Source of the DNA: Rallus limicola
Taxonomy: Eukaryota > Chordata > Aves > Gruiformes > Rallidae
NCBI GenBank assembly: GCA_022605955.1
Contig: JAKCOZ010000085.1
Location: 1,240,001-1,304,000, forward strand
DNA length: 64,000 nt
Direction: 5' to 3'
Within the stretch, counting starts at the first letter, position 1. Each line of letters begins with the position of its first letter. The translations under genes and the position numbers were made by a program. The notes below the pieces were generated by a model. The model had not been told where the DNA came from. It saw only the letters and a program-made list of their open reading frames with translations, and made no database searches. Below, one piece after another: positions 1 through 14,432 of this stretch.

Positions 1-3000
1 TACTATGCAGGTGCACTTGCAGGTGTTAACTCTGCAATACAGAAGAGTTACACTGTAGTACCCCAACTCACACACAGAGTGCTTGGAGGTCAAAATACCA
101 TCGTATTACATACTCACACAAACGTACGGGAAAGCTAACCAAGCTTTATTAGCAAATACAGTTCCCTTATTTATACTGTATAGCTACTATCTGCTCTATC
201 TTCCTGTGAGGGGTATCTAAACTGCTTTAAAATCGTTCTGGTGTTTTCCCCTTCAGTGTCTGTATAGCCAAAATTATTGGTTGAATCTGACCGGAATTTT
301 TACTTTGAGAACACTGCGTTTTTGGCAGGTATAGCAGCAGTCATAACTAGTGCCACCTATCAGAAATTACATATTCTGATATAGAATACAGAGGTCCACG
401 TACTCAACCCTAAAATATCTTGATGTTCAACTGATTTTCTCAGTTTCAAATACATGCAACACCAACTGTAAACCAGACAGGACCTAAAAATTTCAGAGCA
501 TGTAATTTGGTACATAGATACAGATTAAGTTGCTTTAGTGTATCTTGCAAAATATTAAGAGACAGACCATGGATTCAGGTACCTTTTGAACCCTTAGTGC
601 TAGAGATATTATTGAACGCCTGCTGGAATGATTCCTTACTATGCTCACGAATATTCAAATTTCTATAGATTTTCTATAGATTTACCTCTCTATTGTATTA
701 GCACAGATTTTTCTCATACAGAAAATAACACAGTACATCACACAGTATAATGCAGTTAGTAACGATAAAGTGTAGGGTTGTTTTTATTACAACCACTAAA
801 ATAATGCCATCAGTAAAAAAAATAAAATGATTGAGAGTAGATGTAAACATGTATATACACACACCCCCTAAATTCAAACATGGTATCGTAAACCTTTCTT
901 TCTCCCCAGCTTCAGTCTGCCCTTAAAGGAAAATACAACAGAAAAGCTCTGAAGCCTGAACGTAGGCTGTCATTCTATACCAAGTTATGTTTGCATCTCA
1001 CTTATCTGATTTTCTTAGTGTAAACAAAAATGTTGGACAAATAAAATAAAATATTCCCAGGGTCATTTCCACAGCTGCAACAGCAAGCATTGAAAAAACT
1101 ATTCCAAACTGTGCTTTGCTCTGTAAAAGAGCAGGCAAACCAGGGCCGAGAGCATCTTGTAAAAAGTCACGATGATTTATAACAAAACATTTTAGAACAT
1201 ATGTTGCATATGCATGGTTAAAACTGTTATGCAACATTCTATTTTCTACTTAACTTCTGCTCAGCTGGTTGCTTCAGAGGAGCAAAATATCATGAAGTAA
1301 AGGACAGTAAGGACAAACTCAGCTAAGAGGCAAGAAGTACATTAGCAGACCACAGGACTGGCACACGTTTCTATCACAGCACGTACTTACCCGTATTCCA
1401 AGCAGTAGTGGTAGTTCCCTGTACTCCCTGCAGAAGAAATGGCTAGGCTCAACTGAAGAATGACACATGACTAAAGCGATAAATGTCATGGGCTTTTGAG
1501 GATGCATATCTGATGTTCTTAGACTTTTACTGTCATTTATCAAAACGTGGAGAACACAGTGTGGTGGGTTAACCTTGGTCAACTTCCAGACACCTACTTA
1601 GCCATGTTCTCACTCCCTCTACTCAAAAGGATAGGAGGGAAAAAAAAAAAGGTGGAGTAAAAAAAAAAGTAAAAGCTCATTGGTTAAGATCAAGACAGGA
1701 AGATCACAACAGTTGCTGTCATGGGAAAAACAGAGTCAACTATCACCAATTAAAACATACCTGGACAGCGAGAATCTAAAACTTGACTTCCTTGTCCCTT
1801 CCTCTGAAATCAAACACTATTAGCAATGCTTGAGGAATGCTGCTCAAGATATTTCCATACATTCTAAAATAATTCATATGCAGAAGTGCAACATTTAATC
1901 TTCACGAAACAGAAAATCTGAGCTAAAACCTCATGAGAACTGCAGACTTCTCTCTGAACTGTTACATAAACCCCATCTGAAAATGCAGTCAACTTGTTGT
2001 TACATTATTTCCTGAGGATTTTTTTTCTAGGAAAAAAATCTAAAGCAGTTCAATAGTCTGACACCACAAAGAAATCTGTTTTCAGACTAAAAGAATGTAA
2101 GAACCATAGACAGCAGCATGAAAATAAAAGTTTCCTACCTTTCATTCACCTAGTACAAGATTAACATCAAATCATTCATCTTACTAGGAATTTCCCAGTA
2201 AAAGGATGAATCGGTGGGAGGAACAGTCCCTGAGATTGCAATAGTAACAGTTCTTTTGGCAATGTGAGAAGTGCAGGTGGTATCAAAGGTATGCCAGTAA
2301 CTTAAGCAGGAGCTTCCAACAAAATCTCGTTGTGCATGTTATACTCTGTGAATCAAAGTGACAGGGGCAACCCTGGGTATCTGGCACTTGTATTCTGCAG
2401 GCAGGTAGTTTAACTACCTTATATGCAAGCATATCCCTCGGGCAAGTCTGCACTCCAGACATATTTGTATTTGTCCCAAACAAACCAAACTGATTCTTCT
2501 AACCAAACTGATTCATAGTCTCCAGAGAAGCAAACCATCATCAGAAGCACAGAAATTACTTCCATCTGGTCTACCTTCTAGTGACAGAACTGTAAAAAAG
2601 GTTCCTCAAGTGTTCCTTTGAGCTCTTTCCAGCTCATCATTGCATAGAATGACAGAGATATCCATGATTTTAGCAACTCGATAGTCTGTGCCTGCTTATG
2701 AACGACACTCAGATTTAAAACCACAGACAAGCAACACTAAGGTTTCAAGTAGAAACCAAAGCCCTAACAAGGATATCACCATTTTCCATCTAATTAAACT
2801 TCTTTTTCTCTAGCTACAGATTGGAATGTACACTGCCGATGAGATCACTTCTGACAGAAAACCAGCGCATAAGGTGCAGACAACTGAAGTGGCATCTTCA
2901 TGTTGGTGTATCTGTTTTAATTAGCTTTACTTTTCATGTAGGGTAAATAAAACATTAAGGAGTCAGCCAGACAGATAAGCGACAAACTGCTTTTCAAATG

Positions 3001-4115
3001 GCTCCATGAAATGAGCAAGAATAAAGCTTGAAGAGTGTTATAGTTACCTCTCTAGCTCCCAGGGCACTTTTAAGAACACTGGGTCAGGTGCACTGAGACA
3101 CTGAGAAAATGTGCAATTTCTTTCCCACTGAGCTGTCAAGGCATTCATGCTGTGAAGAGCTAACACCCTTCTATGACAACCAGGCAAATATTTCTATTTT
3201 CTGCCATTCTAGTCATGAAGTATCTAAGCATTGCCTTAGTTGGTTTAGTGCCAATTCAAGTCAGACTTCAGATGTCTGAGCTAGTAGTAACCGGACCAAA
3301 TATTCTTGATGAAGCCCTGTCACAAACTCATAGACTGCTGCTTAATACATTTCCAAATAGGTAGATAGTAAAAAGGTTGTAAAGCTGAAAAGGCAGCAAA
3401 CCAGCAGAACACACATTCATTCAACTGCCAGAATGGAAATTTAAGTAGTGCGTACACGTGAAATTTGTTGTTGCTTCTATTTATTGTTAATATTCCTTTA
3501 AAAAACCCACAAAACCTCAACTTTTAAAAGACTATGTCATTTCTGAAAATCAATGCTTTATTTCTCATACCTTGAAAATACATAGAAAAAATAGAAAAGT
3601 GTAATGCTAAATGAATACAACCTATTAAAGTGGCTATTGAGGAAAACTACTACAAACATTCATTTTCACTAAGTCTCTTTAAATATAACTTTCTAATTAC
3701 TTTGCATTTGCTCCTATTGATCAGAAGTTTTCATTACCAATACCATGAAATTGCAGGACAGAATGAAGGGAAGAATGCTTCTTTCAATGGGAACAGATCC
3801 CATGGAATCTGCTCAGATCCCACTGGGATAACAATAAGCAGCCTAAAATAATGGTTCAGTGTGAATACACAAATAGAAAAGGCAACACAACAAATTATTT
3901 GGAGTACAGACTTTCTGCCAAGATTTTAGAGTTTTGAGATTTGAGATTTTTTTGAGATTTGTTACTATCCTTTGAGCCACGCTGCATTACACAGTGTTCC
4001 CTTGCTTAGAGCTTCTGTTTCAGGCAGGATTTAGTTCAGTGTTTTAACTCCCATATTTACAATCAACATAGAATTAAAAAGGCCATTGACTGAATACACC
4101 TTGAAGAGTACTTAC
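1..4115. other. intron-like AT-rich DNA, no coding exon seen
   Basis: I see no exon with matching splice sites and conserved protein here. The stretch lies 3' of the NAALADL2 exon on the minus strand, so it is most simply an intron of that gene, whose introns are known to be very long. It contains a decayed LTR near 1559-1720. Open frames are short and not family-like. Confidence 0.6.
1559..1720 (-). mobile_element. decayed avian ERV LTR fragment
   Basis: The order of motifs (a TGTGGTGGGTTAACC-like start, a CACTCCCTC stretch, a poly-A/G tract, then GTAAAAGCTC and GGTTAAGATCAAGACAGG) follows a common avian endogenous retrovirus LTR end, read antisense. It is strongly diverged. Related copies lie near 41447 and 53730. 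Family assignment is from memory. Confidence 0.45.
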
Positions 4116-4269
4116 CAGTACTGGCATAACCAGGTGTTGATGGATCTCCTCCACTGTTCCACTGATAAACCATAAAAGCTTTATCAGCCAGATCTGTAGT
4201 CTTTACTAAGTCACAAGGATCAATGTAAAGCACACCACCACCAAATCCTGCATCTTGCAACAGAGAAAG
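4116..4269 (-). CDS. NAALADL2: NAALADL2 exon (inactive glutamate carboxypeptidase II-like)
   Basis: This is one internal coding exon of 154 nt (51 codons plus 1 nt). The acceptor reads TTCCTGCAG and the donor GTAAGT. The peptide has the segments GFGGGVLYIDPCDL and GGDPSTPGY, which match the protease-associated region of NAALADL2, a type II membrane protein of the M28/transferrin-receptor family that lacks the usual zinc ligands. Compared with my memory of the human protein, the segment before GGDPSTPGY is one residue longer and differs (FMVYQWNS against FMVSLNP). Frame and splice sites are intact, so a working exon is possible, but it may be a diverged paralogue. No neighbouring NAALADL2 exon is in the window, in keeping with the huge introns of this gene. 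Confidence 0.85.
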
Positions 4270-7200
4270 CTGCAGGAACAAACAACATAGATGGGTATTA
4301 ACAAAAATTATGGCAGAACACATTATTATTTAACTACTGTTGAGATGGAGGCTTCCTCATGCATCAGGCTCTCACCATACAGTGCTCTGTACAAATGGAA
4401 TAAAACCAGGTGCAGTTCCAAAAAATAAAAAAGTAGTTATTTTTTGAAAAGACAAAATCTGAACCCCCCAAAATTAATTCAAAGTAATGTTAATGTCAAA
4501 AACTACTTTCAAGGACTACTAACCAAAATCATTCTTACTTCTAAATGATACGTAACATGTCAGCAGTGCTAACATTCACTGCAACCTCATTTGACATTTG
4601 CAACTAAACTGTCTTCACCTCCTTACTGTGATAGTCAGCCAAGGCTGGCATGTTGGAGAATATATTCAGAAGAGGCACTGGCTACGACTGAGTAAGGTAT
4701 ACAAAGCAATACGAGTAGAATCACCTTTCTTCCTACTCACTGGACACTTACTATTGGGGTGGCAAGTCCAGCATTTATACTACATGAAAATGTATCTTGA
4801 AAAGTCCTTAGTTTTGAAACTAATCTCATGAAAACATCTTGAGAAGAGCTTCCATTTTATTAGCATCTTGACATTCCTGCTTAGTTCACCTGCTCAAGGA
4901 CATACATGAGTGTGTACAGCACATTCTAGATGCTTGCATACCCTGGCATCAGTCTTGCACAGGATTTCTGGACAAAGTCACTCTCCAGTTAAGAGAGAAA
5001 ACAAAAGGAGATGACAGATTTAAAGAAATAAAGACAGACAGTCTGGTTTACCCAAACCATGGAGCCTGCCTCCTGTCAGGCAGACAGCTTTTATTCTGTC
5101 TCATTAGAACAGCACAGCTCGAGTTAGTAACTGTAATTAGCCTTTCCAAAAATCTGTAGAACTGGGACAGCAAAGCGGGCAAACCTCTCCAAAGTCAAGG
5201 ACAAAAGCATCCAAGTACTATAACCTGAGGCAGACTACAGATAATTTGTTACTGATAAGCCTCAGGTTTTCCCTTTCATAAAGAAGTAAAAAACAAAGGG
5301 ATTTTATTCTGGATTAGATGAAATCAAACTAATGTGGCAAATAGTCCCGATCTTTGTGTGCAATGTTCTGCATGTTTGGAATTGAGTCAAGACTGCAACA
5401 GGCACACAAAACTATATCAATTTTTCAGACAGAAGTAATTCTGGTATTTAAGAATTATTTTATGATTCACTGTGCTCTATTGATGAAATTCCAAATCGCT
5501 CCAAAAGGTCTGAGGAACAACTGCAAGTGTTTCACGCTTCTGGACCACACTCGGCTTCTATAGGAACCCAAGAGCTCGTCACTATACCTGTTTCTCGCTT
5601 CAATTGTCCTTTACTTTCTGAACCTTCTTTTTTTTTCCTGAGTATTTATATCTTTTTTTCATTTTATTTCCCAGCAGTTGGTTTTAAGGAATGTTTATGC
5701 ATAGTTCTTTGTTGGTTTGCAACTATGTAAATTACATTCATATATGGCATTCAGCTTAAGTCTCAAAAGCATTTGACGTTTAGTTCTGCTTTTCTTCAAA
5801 GTTATAAAGAATTATAAAAATAGCAGCCTGCCATTTGCTGTTTCTATAAGTAAACTTCTCTAATATTGTGATTCACTTCGATTTTGACCCTTTAGTCTGA
5901 ATTCAGATAAACAGATGCACGTGAACCTGTGAATCACCTGTGTAACCCAACACATCCTAATCAAACAGGCAGTCCCAAGAGGAAGAGGGAACAGTCTTTG
6001 GGAGAACTCTACTCAGATGACTATGAGCGTGCAGAATGAGAACATGACTAGCACAGGTGTTTAAAAATGTATTACAGACCTTGAATGTAATGCAGGGATA
6101 AATAATTCCAAAATCGTAGGTCAGTTTATTGATATGTTGTTCTGTTTCCAATTCATGTTCCTATTCAGATATTCAGCCAGGATTTGATTACACAATAAAA
6201 GAGAAGAGGGTACAATGGGAGAAGCAGAACAGATCATAGCTGAATGATGTAACAGTTAGACAAACAGTAATCGACATCTTTCTGCATCCATACCCAGTAT
6301 CTCTTTCTTCAGTGTCTAGGCCTTACTTAATGGCCTAGAAGTTAGGAAACACACTCATCTGTTTTGGTTTGGTTGGTTGGTCTTTTTGGGTTGTATTGTG
6401 GGGTGTTTTTTGATTGTTTTGGTTTTTTTGGGGGGGGGGAGGGGAGTGAGGGTGGTGTTAAAAATTTTGTACCTAGCAGAAATCACTCTTACATTCCTCT
6501 GTGTCACAGAGGAGGTAACTTTATGGTGGTTATTCACAAAGTGCAGCAACTGCTGCTGCCATGGCTACAATCTCTAGTAAGGAGTTGTGTTGTACACGTG
6601 ACATTACAAAACAGCATTCAGATTTCAGCTATAATTGATACTTTTTATCTTTCCAACAGTGACATCACAACTACACCAACAATAAATTTATACTGTTTCT
6701 TCCATTTGCATCTTAAATACTTCAACACCTTGGCCAACATACAGAATCTCAGGAAGGTACTGAGTATTTTTTTATGGCTAAAGATTGTCGATTAAGTTCT
6801 TCAAGTTAACTGGTACACATAGAATCAATGCATTGCAGAACCAACTGACAGCAGAATCTCCTCCTCACAGTTTTGGGTGCATGCCTCCTCCCTCTCTCAA
6901 AGCCACAAACAACTCTGGATAAAACGGGAACAGCAGAACCCTTGACAAGATAACAGATGCTGGTGCCCAATGTTAACCTTTTTGTTGTTTATGGCTTCTT
7001 AAATCCTCGGTTTTTAGAGTCACTTAAAAAACAGTAACTCTCTCAATCTGGTATATTAAATTGCCCCATAAAACATTCTGGACTCAGTTTAATCTAATCT
7101 GAGACACTTGCTGCTTTATCAAAGGCTCTGTCATGTAATGAGGACAGATTAGCCTTGTAAACTCTACACACCATAAGGCAGCATTAAATTGCCTTTTAAA

Positions 7201-10200
7201 GATGATGTGGCAGAAGCAGTGAAGAGACATCTTTATTTTAAGTAGCAAGCAGTGATTTCGGCAGCCTTTACTTTACTCAGAGCGGTTCTTACATAGAAAG
7301 GTATTGCTTGAATGTGAAATACAGTAACTGTAACCTCACTGGCTTTGAAGACATTAAGAGGGCACCCTACTGACACATTCTAGTGTTTGGACAGGAGAGC
7401 AAGGTAACTGACCTGGAAGAGTAAAGAAAACCAATTCTTTACAGAGGATGATTGCAACTGTCTAAAGAACTTGACTTTGCTCTACCTGGAAAACTCAAAG
7501 CAACTTCTCCATTTTAACTGCACCATCTCTGAATGTTGCAGAGGGAACGGTTATCTTTTGTACTCGCACATAGGTAACAGTGGCCAGGTCTCCACTTCAC
7601 ATTTGAGCCAAGCTGTACTTTGGACTCTGGCCACAAACCAGATAGGTATTAGGTCAAAGATAAAGGAAGTTGGGCACAACATTTTTTTCTGGAAAAAAGA
7701 AGCAACAAGCAGCAGGGGGCCACTACCTCTCACAGCTGACTTTAATGTGTTTTATCTCACCTGAGGCTAGCATCTGCCTGAATGAATGCTTCAATCAGGG
7801 GGTTGTGTTAGTGATCTGAACACAGGAACAAGCCTAGCAAAGCAAAGCAACTCCAGCCTCTCTATATGAAACTCCAGGGTAATGCATAACAGCTGTCCTT
7901 AAGTGACTGCTTATAAACATGAAGAAAAGCAGCAGGTATTAGCCTCAAGCTGTGATTTTTATCTTTCAGCTGAAACCAAGCTCTTCCTCCCTGAAGATGT
8001 TCTCCCCTGGTCTCATCTTCCCAGCTGAGACTCTCCTTGCACTTTCCAATAATCAAAAAGCACAAGAAAAATCAGGTAATTTCATTCTTGCCCGGAGAGC
8101 ACGTTGGACTGGTTACCTGCCAACCACAGAGCCTCGGAAAGATTAAAAACATGCACACCGAGGCATGTAGCTGTTAAGAAGTACTCTCATTTCCCAGCTG
8201 GAAATAAAAGCCTGGCTGCATTAGCAATACTACAATGTTCTGTTCATGGGGTCCACATCTGGTGTTAAGTTTCAGTTGTCCTGGTCAGAGCAGAAAAGCA
8301 CATCACCCTTTGGTCTCACCTGGATTACAGCAAATAAGAGCGCAGAGGTAGCTAAAAAAGTGCTTCCTAAACTATTCTCTCAATACATCCAAACACCCTA
8401 TCTTCTTTGATCCAGCAAGACTTTAATTACTTAAAGGCAAATAAGCATGTCATCTCTTCTCTCCCTTTAGTGGGTTCTTAACAGTATTTCTATTGAAAAA
8501 TTATTTATAAAGTAGCAATGCGTGATCAACAGATGAGGTGCATCACACAACACTGTATATTCCTAAAAGTGATGGTTAACAATGATTAGGAATACTTTGG
8601 GAAAAAAATGACAAATCAGGTAACTGCAGATGAGATCAACCTACCAATTACATATTAAAATAGCTTCCCCTTATTAGAAATTTTTCCCCACTATATTTGG
8701 AAATAGCCACAAAATACGACCAAACCTCCTGAGAACCTTGCTGCCCCACTGTCTGGACAGCTCTCCATCTTTGCCATCAGGCATCATGTTACATGCACAG
8801 AGAGCACTGATAGTATCAACATTGTGATTTTTCTCCCTCCCTGGACAAAATTCTTCTCTCTTGCTCCATTACCCCTCCCCTAAAGTTGGAATAGCTACAC
8901 TTTATATGGTATAATACCAGCCCCATTACAATAAATATTCTTTGGTCTGCTTTCTATGCTGGTCCATTTATGTGTCTTGATCCACAGTAATGATTGAACC
9001 ACTGATTACCTGGCACAGAAGACTTATTTCACAGGAGGAAATACCTCAGTATATTCTTGCAAGTTTAATGAAAATGGGATATTGAGTAGAGAAGAGGCAG
9101 ATCCTGCTAATGCACCATACTGAGAAGGCATTAATAAAATCTGGAGAGCTTACCCTGTAATGGAAGGGGGGGAAAAGCAAATAAGAAATCACATGAGAGC
9201 AAGCGACAGATGGAAAAGAACACAGAAACTCTGACCACAAATTTGACACCTCTAAATCCAACCTCGAGAAACAGAGCTGTGAAAAACCTGTTCACCAACT
9301 CATGGCACAACCTGTTCTTTTATCAAATGCTACATTATGTAAGGTAACGCAGTTCAGTACAAGATACACTGGCTTACAATTCCATACAGGTAGTGACTTT
9401 TGCATCACGGAAAGTTCTATCCTTACACAGAACAAGTCATGCTAACACTGTGTCTGGACAAGTTAATTTAAATGCAAAAGCCAATTTAAAATACAGTAAC
9501 TTTCAAATGCATTTCAACATTTTTATATACATTGATGAGAATGTTTCAGTATGTGATAAATCAAGAGCCAGCGCTGGAAAAAAGAATGAATGAGATCTTT
9601 TCTATTTTCCTACAGGTTCCTTTCTGTTACATTTTACTTCTCAATACTAGGCTCAATACAAATGTAGTGACATTTTCTTATTAGATCTAATTCTGCTTTA
9701 TTCTATATTACATAAGCCTTTAGCCTTTCAATCAACAATTACATAATAGTTAAAGTGAACTGGTAAATAAAACTATATAAACTAACTGCAAAATGGTATT
9801 TAAGATTTCTGGTTTACGTTGTTATTGCCTATTTTCAACACTACGCCAGTATTAATTGAAAAGTCTACATTTGAAAAGGACCTTTAGCATACCATGCTGT
9901 CTTAAGACAAAAGTGCCTCAAAATGTAGTTCTCACCTTCAGAAGGCATTCAGCTGCATGTGTCTCACATAACTGAAAGTGTGTATCTTGGCTGTATCCCC
10001 ACTCCTGTGCGGAGATACTAACGCTAACAGATTCATTGAGCCTAGTCACATTGTTTTAAAGGCCTTTCTACTGGATCACCAAAACGTGGGAGAAAGAAGG
10101 CTCTTGCTTAAATCAGAATCAAAGCAATTATGCCATACACTGGGAGGTTCTGACTGACATCAGTACCATGAAGGTCATATACTCAACTTCCCTGAATTGA

Positions 10201-12700
10201 TTTCTATGAAACCCTGGACATTTCAGTCACAAGTGACCATTAACAGTAATTGAAAAGGAACCGAGAGGCCCTGGAGAAGGGTGTCTTTGCTATAACACCA
10301 AGGTGCTGAAGTTTTAAGTGGTAAATTAGGAAAGCATTTCTTTCTTAATTTGATCGATAACTAATTTTATTTTAAAAAAAAAGTTAAATATCTGTGTCTG
10401 ACAAAGTAACAGAACGCTAAATGAAGACATTCAAGCAATCCATGCTTAAAAATGGGATTTATTTTTTTTTTAACTTTAAGAGGACAGCTTGCCCTCCTTA
10501 AACATGCACACAAAATTACAAAAATGGTATTTTACATGTCTTTGTTAGTGTAAATCACATGACAGTTCATATAGGCAATAAAAGCCTTTAACTTTCAGCT
10601 TCTGACAGTAGAGCAAAATTCATGCTAGAACATGTCATTCTAGCATATGACCTCTTCTGTATAACTTCAGGCCAAAAGTCTTCCTCTTCCTAAAGTCAGA
10701 CTCACAATGGCATTATTACAAGTCCATTCAGTGCTAAAAGACTAAGACAGTAAAACCTGGACAAAACATGCTCATAAAATAAAAAACTTAATGGATATTC
10801 CCACTTATATGTTGATTGCCTGCATATAATCGGCATCCCCTTTTCTCTGCTCCTCCTAGGTATTCCGCACAAAAAATCATGCAGAATTTTTTTATTCAAT
10901 GTCATAATACATATGGGGCATTTAAACAAAAAACCCATCACCCACCACAAAAAAGTAATATACTTAAATATAGTACAGACAATATTTCAGAGGAAATGCT
11001 CTATCTTAAAGATATCTGAAAAAATACATACATTTACGTCTTACCTATTGCTCGATTTAAAATCAAACGTATTAGGAAAATGTCTAGAAGCTCTATGTCC
11101 TATTGTCATTACATTTCAGTGCAATGATCAGCATTAATTAGACAAGTAACAGTAACTACTTTTTCACTACTGCATTTTTCAATTCGTAGTGCAACGTGCA
11201 AAAGACTTGGTTCATTAATCTGAGACACAGCTTTACTAGCTGGACAGGCTACAAGTTATTCATTACTCTTTTCTACTGAAGTTCCAATTAAAACCATGAC
11301 GCTCTGAAAGGAACTCCCATCTCATTTTACTAATTGGCAGTGTGTAAAATTGTCAAGCAAAGAGAAAGTGCCATTTAAACTGTTGGAAGACCTCACTGAC
11401 ATAACGTATTTTTATGTCTGAAACAGATTGCTTGAGAAGACAAATAAGACTTTGCATACTGCAGATTTAACTGGATGCCGCTGTCCGTTCAATTACCTAC
11501 TATAATACAGGGTACTTGGAAGATGCAGTAACACAAACAAGACTCAAGGCAGAAAAAAACCACCTAGATACACATAGCTACATTTTTATACAATTCCTCC
11601 AAGCTGTATGTTTTTAACAAGTAAGCCAGCAAAGGACTGTTTTGGCTTCAGCTTAATTTTTTAATACTGTACTATATGTTTCATTTCTCATCACAGACAC
11701 AGTGTTCAAAGCAATTCTGTAGCAAAACACTGTCTGAAGAGGTTTTGGGCTTTGCTGGTCAGTCCTCAAGACATTAAGACAGTAAGAGACGGAGGATATA
11801 GCCAGTTTCATGGCTGACTCTATGAAGATGATGAAAAGAAATACATCACTTACTGCTACACTGAACAAACAGGATTGGGAAAATAATTAAGCTGTATAAA
11901 ACTTCAAAAAGCTAAAAATATAGACAAATATAGACAGCTAATCAAATACTTGCTCTGCATCATGGCAAGATCTTAAAACTCAGGGAGGTCTCAGACTTCT
12001 GCAGTCCATTTCCCCTCATCACCCTTGAACCCAGCAGCAATTTTCCAGCCCGGAGACACCTAACTATCAAATAACCTACCTCTGACCAGCTTATAGTACA
12101 GTACCTGGCTTCACTTCAGATCTCTTCCCATGGTATTGCTGACCCACCCAGCAGCTCGCACTCAGGGTAGGAGGTGCGAAGGCCACTGCTTCCTCTGCAC
12201 TGCGCCACAGTGCTTTTCCCTAAGGCAGGTAATCATTGTGAGAAACCAAAATATTCCCCACTGCAACCTCCAGCTCCACAGAGTGCCGTGGCACCTTGCC
12301 ATGGCAAGCAGGATTTCCTTTGTGGCATTGGCCCAGCAGATTTGCCAAGAGGCAGCCTGCTGTGGGTGGCGGTTCCCACCTTAACATGCCCCAGCGCCCC
12401 TCACAGGCGGACAGACCTCATCCTCCTTCTGGAAGCTTCTGAGTTGCCAGGCGGATTATCTGAGGCAGCGCACGCAGCGAGGCTTGGCCAATCCCACTCG
12501 TGCTGGGGGACGGCACGTTTCCTGGTTGGTGCAGCCAAACCCAGCGGCCCCTGCTCCACCCCGCTGCAAGGTCTCCCTCAGACTAGGGTCGCCATTACTC
12601 TTGAGTTAGAAAAATACTTTTCACCCACAGTGGTTTTTTCTCTCCTGGTTTTCTGCTGACCATAGCAATATGACACACAAGCTCAGTGCTGTTAAACAGA
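4270..12700. other. intron-like DNA upstream of the NAALADL2 exon
   Basis: AT-rich sequence without recognisable exons. A short GC-richer patch at about 12130-12660 has open frames on the plus strand, but they show no family signature or good splice sites. Homopolymer and GT-rich simple tracts occur near 6361-6440. Confidence 0.6.
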
Positions 12701-12704
12701 GAAA

Positions 12705-12890
12705 TCACAGAACCATAGAATATCACGGGTAAGAAGGGACCCAGTAAGGATTGAGCCCAACTCCTGGCTCCACACAGGGACAGCCCAGTCAGAGCATGAG
12801 ACTGAGGGCAACATCCAAGCGCTTCTTGGTGTGAGACTGCAGTACCCTAAGCCTTACAACAGAGGGGTGAGCAGGCTCCTGCCCCGCATT
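12705..12890 (-). mobile_element. CR1 LINE 3' fragment, minus orientation
   Basis: The string ATCACAGAACCATAGAATATC followed by an AAGAAGGGACCC segment, a CCCAACTCCTGGCTC segment and a GGGACAGCCCAGTCAGAGC segment follows the reverse complement of the CR1 3' end, the main avian non-LTR retrotransposon. It is diverged and 5'-truncated. Confidence 0.7.
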
Positions 12891-14432
12891 AACACAGAAG
12901 ATGAGACTTGATGCCCATCAGACACGGTAGCAGCTCCTAGATTCAGCTTTTTTTTCCACTTTCAAGCTACAGAGTTGAGTACTTTTTATTTTTCAGTTAT
13001 ATGCAGTACAAATCACTAACATGAGTGTATTTTTTAGACAAAGGGAAAAACACCCCTTCTGACAGATGCATCCCAGTTTATACCACAAGCTATCAGCCTT
13101 CTGAAGTCATTCGGATTACCACAGCCACTGTCCTCTGCCCATAAGAGAAAACCAGACAGCTAATGGTAGTGTAAATCATCTACTGAGAGTGTAGGAGAAG
13201 ACAGCAACTTGTACCTTAACCTCAGGAAAGGCATCCTCAAATACTTATGCTATGTCTCTTATGAGAAGTGGCAGGTGGGCTGAAAGACTGAACAATTAAT
13301 ACAAGAGGTACTACACTGTTTGACATAGTAAACAGCAGAGGTCTGTGTGTTGCGTACGTGTGAAAGCCAGGAATGTGTCCTCTTTGGTTCATTTGATTTA
13401 CCCTAGCTCATTGTTACAACTGCTCCTGGGAATTCTGGGTGTCATCACCATTATTCACTCAACTCCTGCATTAATTCCACAAAATTTCCTGCACTAATTC
13501 CACAAAATTTCCTGCACTTATGAACTGTTTCTATACGCAATTCTCCAAACAAGGTAGTCTTTGGACACTAAATGGCCCCAGTGCACCATCCAAAGCAAGA
13601 GTATGCACAAAAAAACCCCAGAGATGACAATGTGGGCATCTTTTGGGATATTAGCAGGTGTTCTCAACACCCACATAACAATTGGTCATAGATTTTTTAC
13701 TAAGGCACATTTGCTGCCTCAAGTAATTGCATCTTAGGACGTCTGTTACATTGTTAAAATACAACTGGTTTTGTTAGACCTGTGCAAAAAAAACCCCTTT
13801 CACTTATTATTCTCACAATTATTATCTTGTAAGATTCTATAAAAAGCTATTCAATTTCTTTTAAAGCACAAAACATATTCTCTGCTCAACTATCTCCTGG
13901 GGTATTACATTGCATCCAGGTGTGATGCTTTTAAAATAATGCCTTGAATGTAATACCACAGTCTCTCTAGATATTGTATAACATTCTTATGTAGTTTTAA
14001 GTTTACATTTGGTTAATGTTATGGTTTTGAGTGGAACATATAATGATAGAGTGTATGCTGTATGTAAGCCTCAGGCATATCTATATATCAACTAGGTAAA
14101 CTACATAATATTAATTGGTTGATGAATATTTTACTTTCATTTATGGAAAAGAGCAATGTTTAACTACTTGGTTAGCATGCCTTTAAGTAAATCAATACTC
14201 AGAATAAACTTATTTATCTTCCTTATTAGAAAAACAGTCACAAACCAGGAATGATAAAAGAAATTATCACAAAGAATGTGCTCCAGTGTATAAAGTTATT
14301 TCAAAAACTATAAACATTACAGAAGTTATTAAAAACCTTAGCAATAAAAGTTCTTTATAAATTATCGGTAGTAATTTCCACTTCCAAGCTCCCCTAGAAA
14401 TCCCAAAATTAAAAACTTGGCTAGTTTCCATT
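12890..14432. other. AT-rich gene-free stretch
   Basis: I see no exon or RNA gene. The only structure is a short direct repeat at 13472-13517. The stretch ends at a sharp change to GC-rich sequence near 14433-14470. Confidence 0.6.
13472..13517. repeat. 23-bp tandem repeat, two copies
   Basis: Two perfect adjacent copies of a 23-bp unit containing ATTCCACAAAATTTCCTGC (13472-13494 and 13495-13517). Confidence 0.9.
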
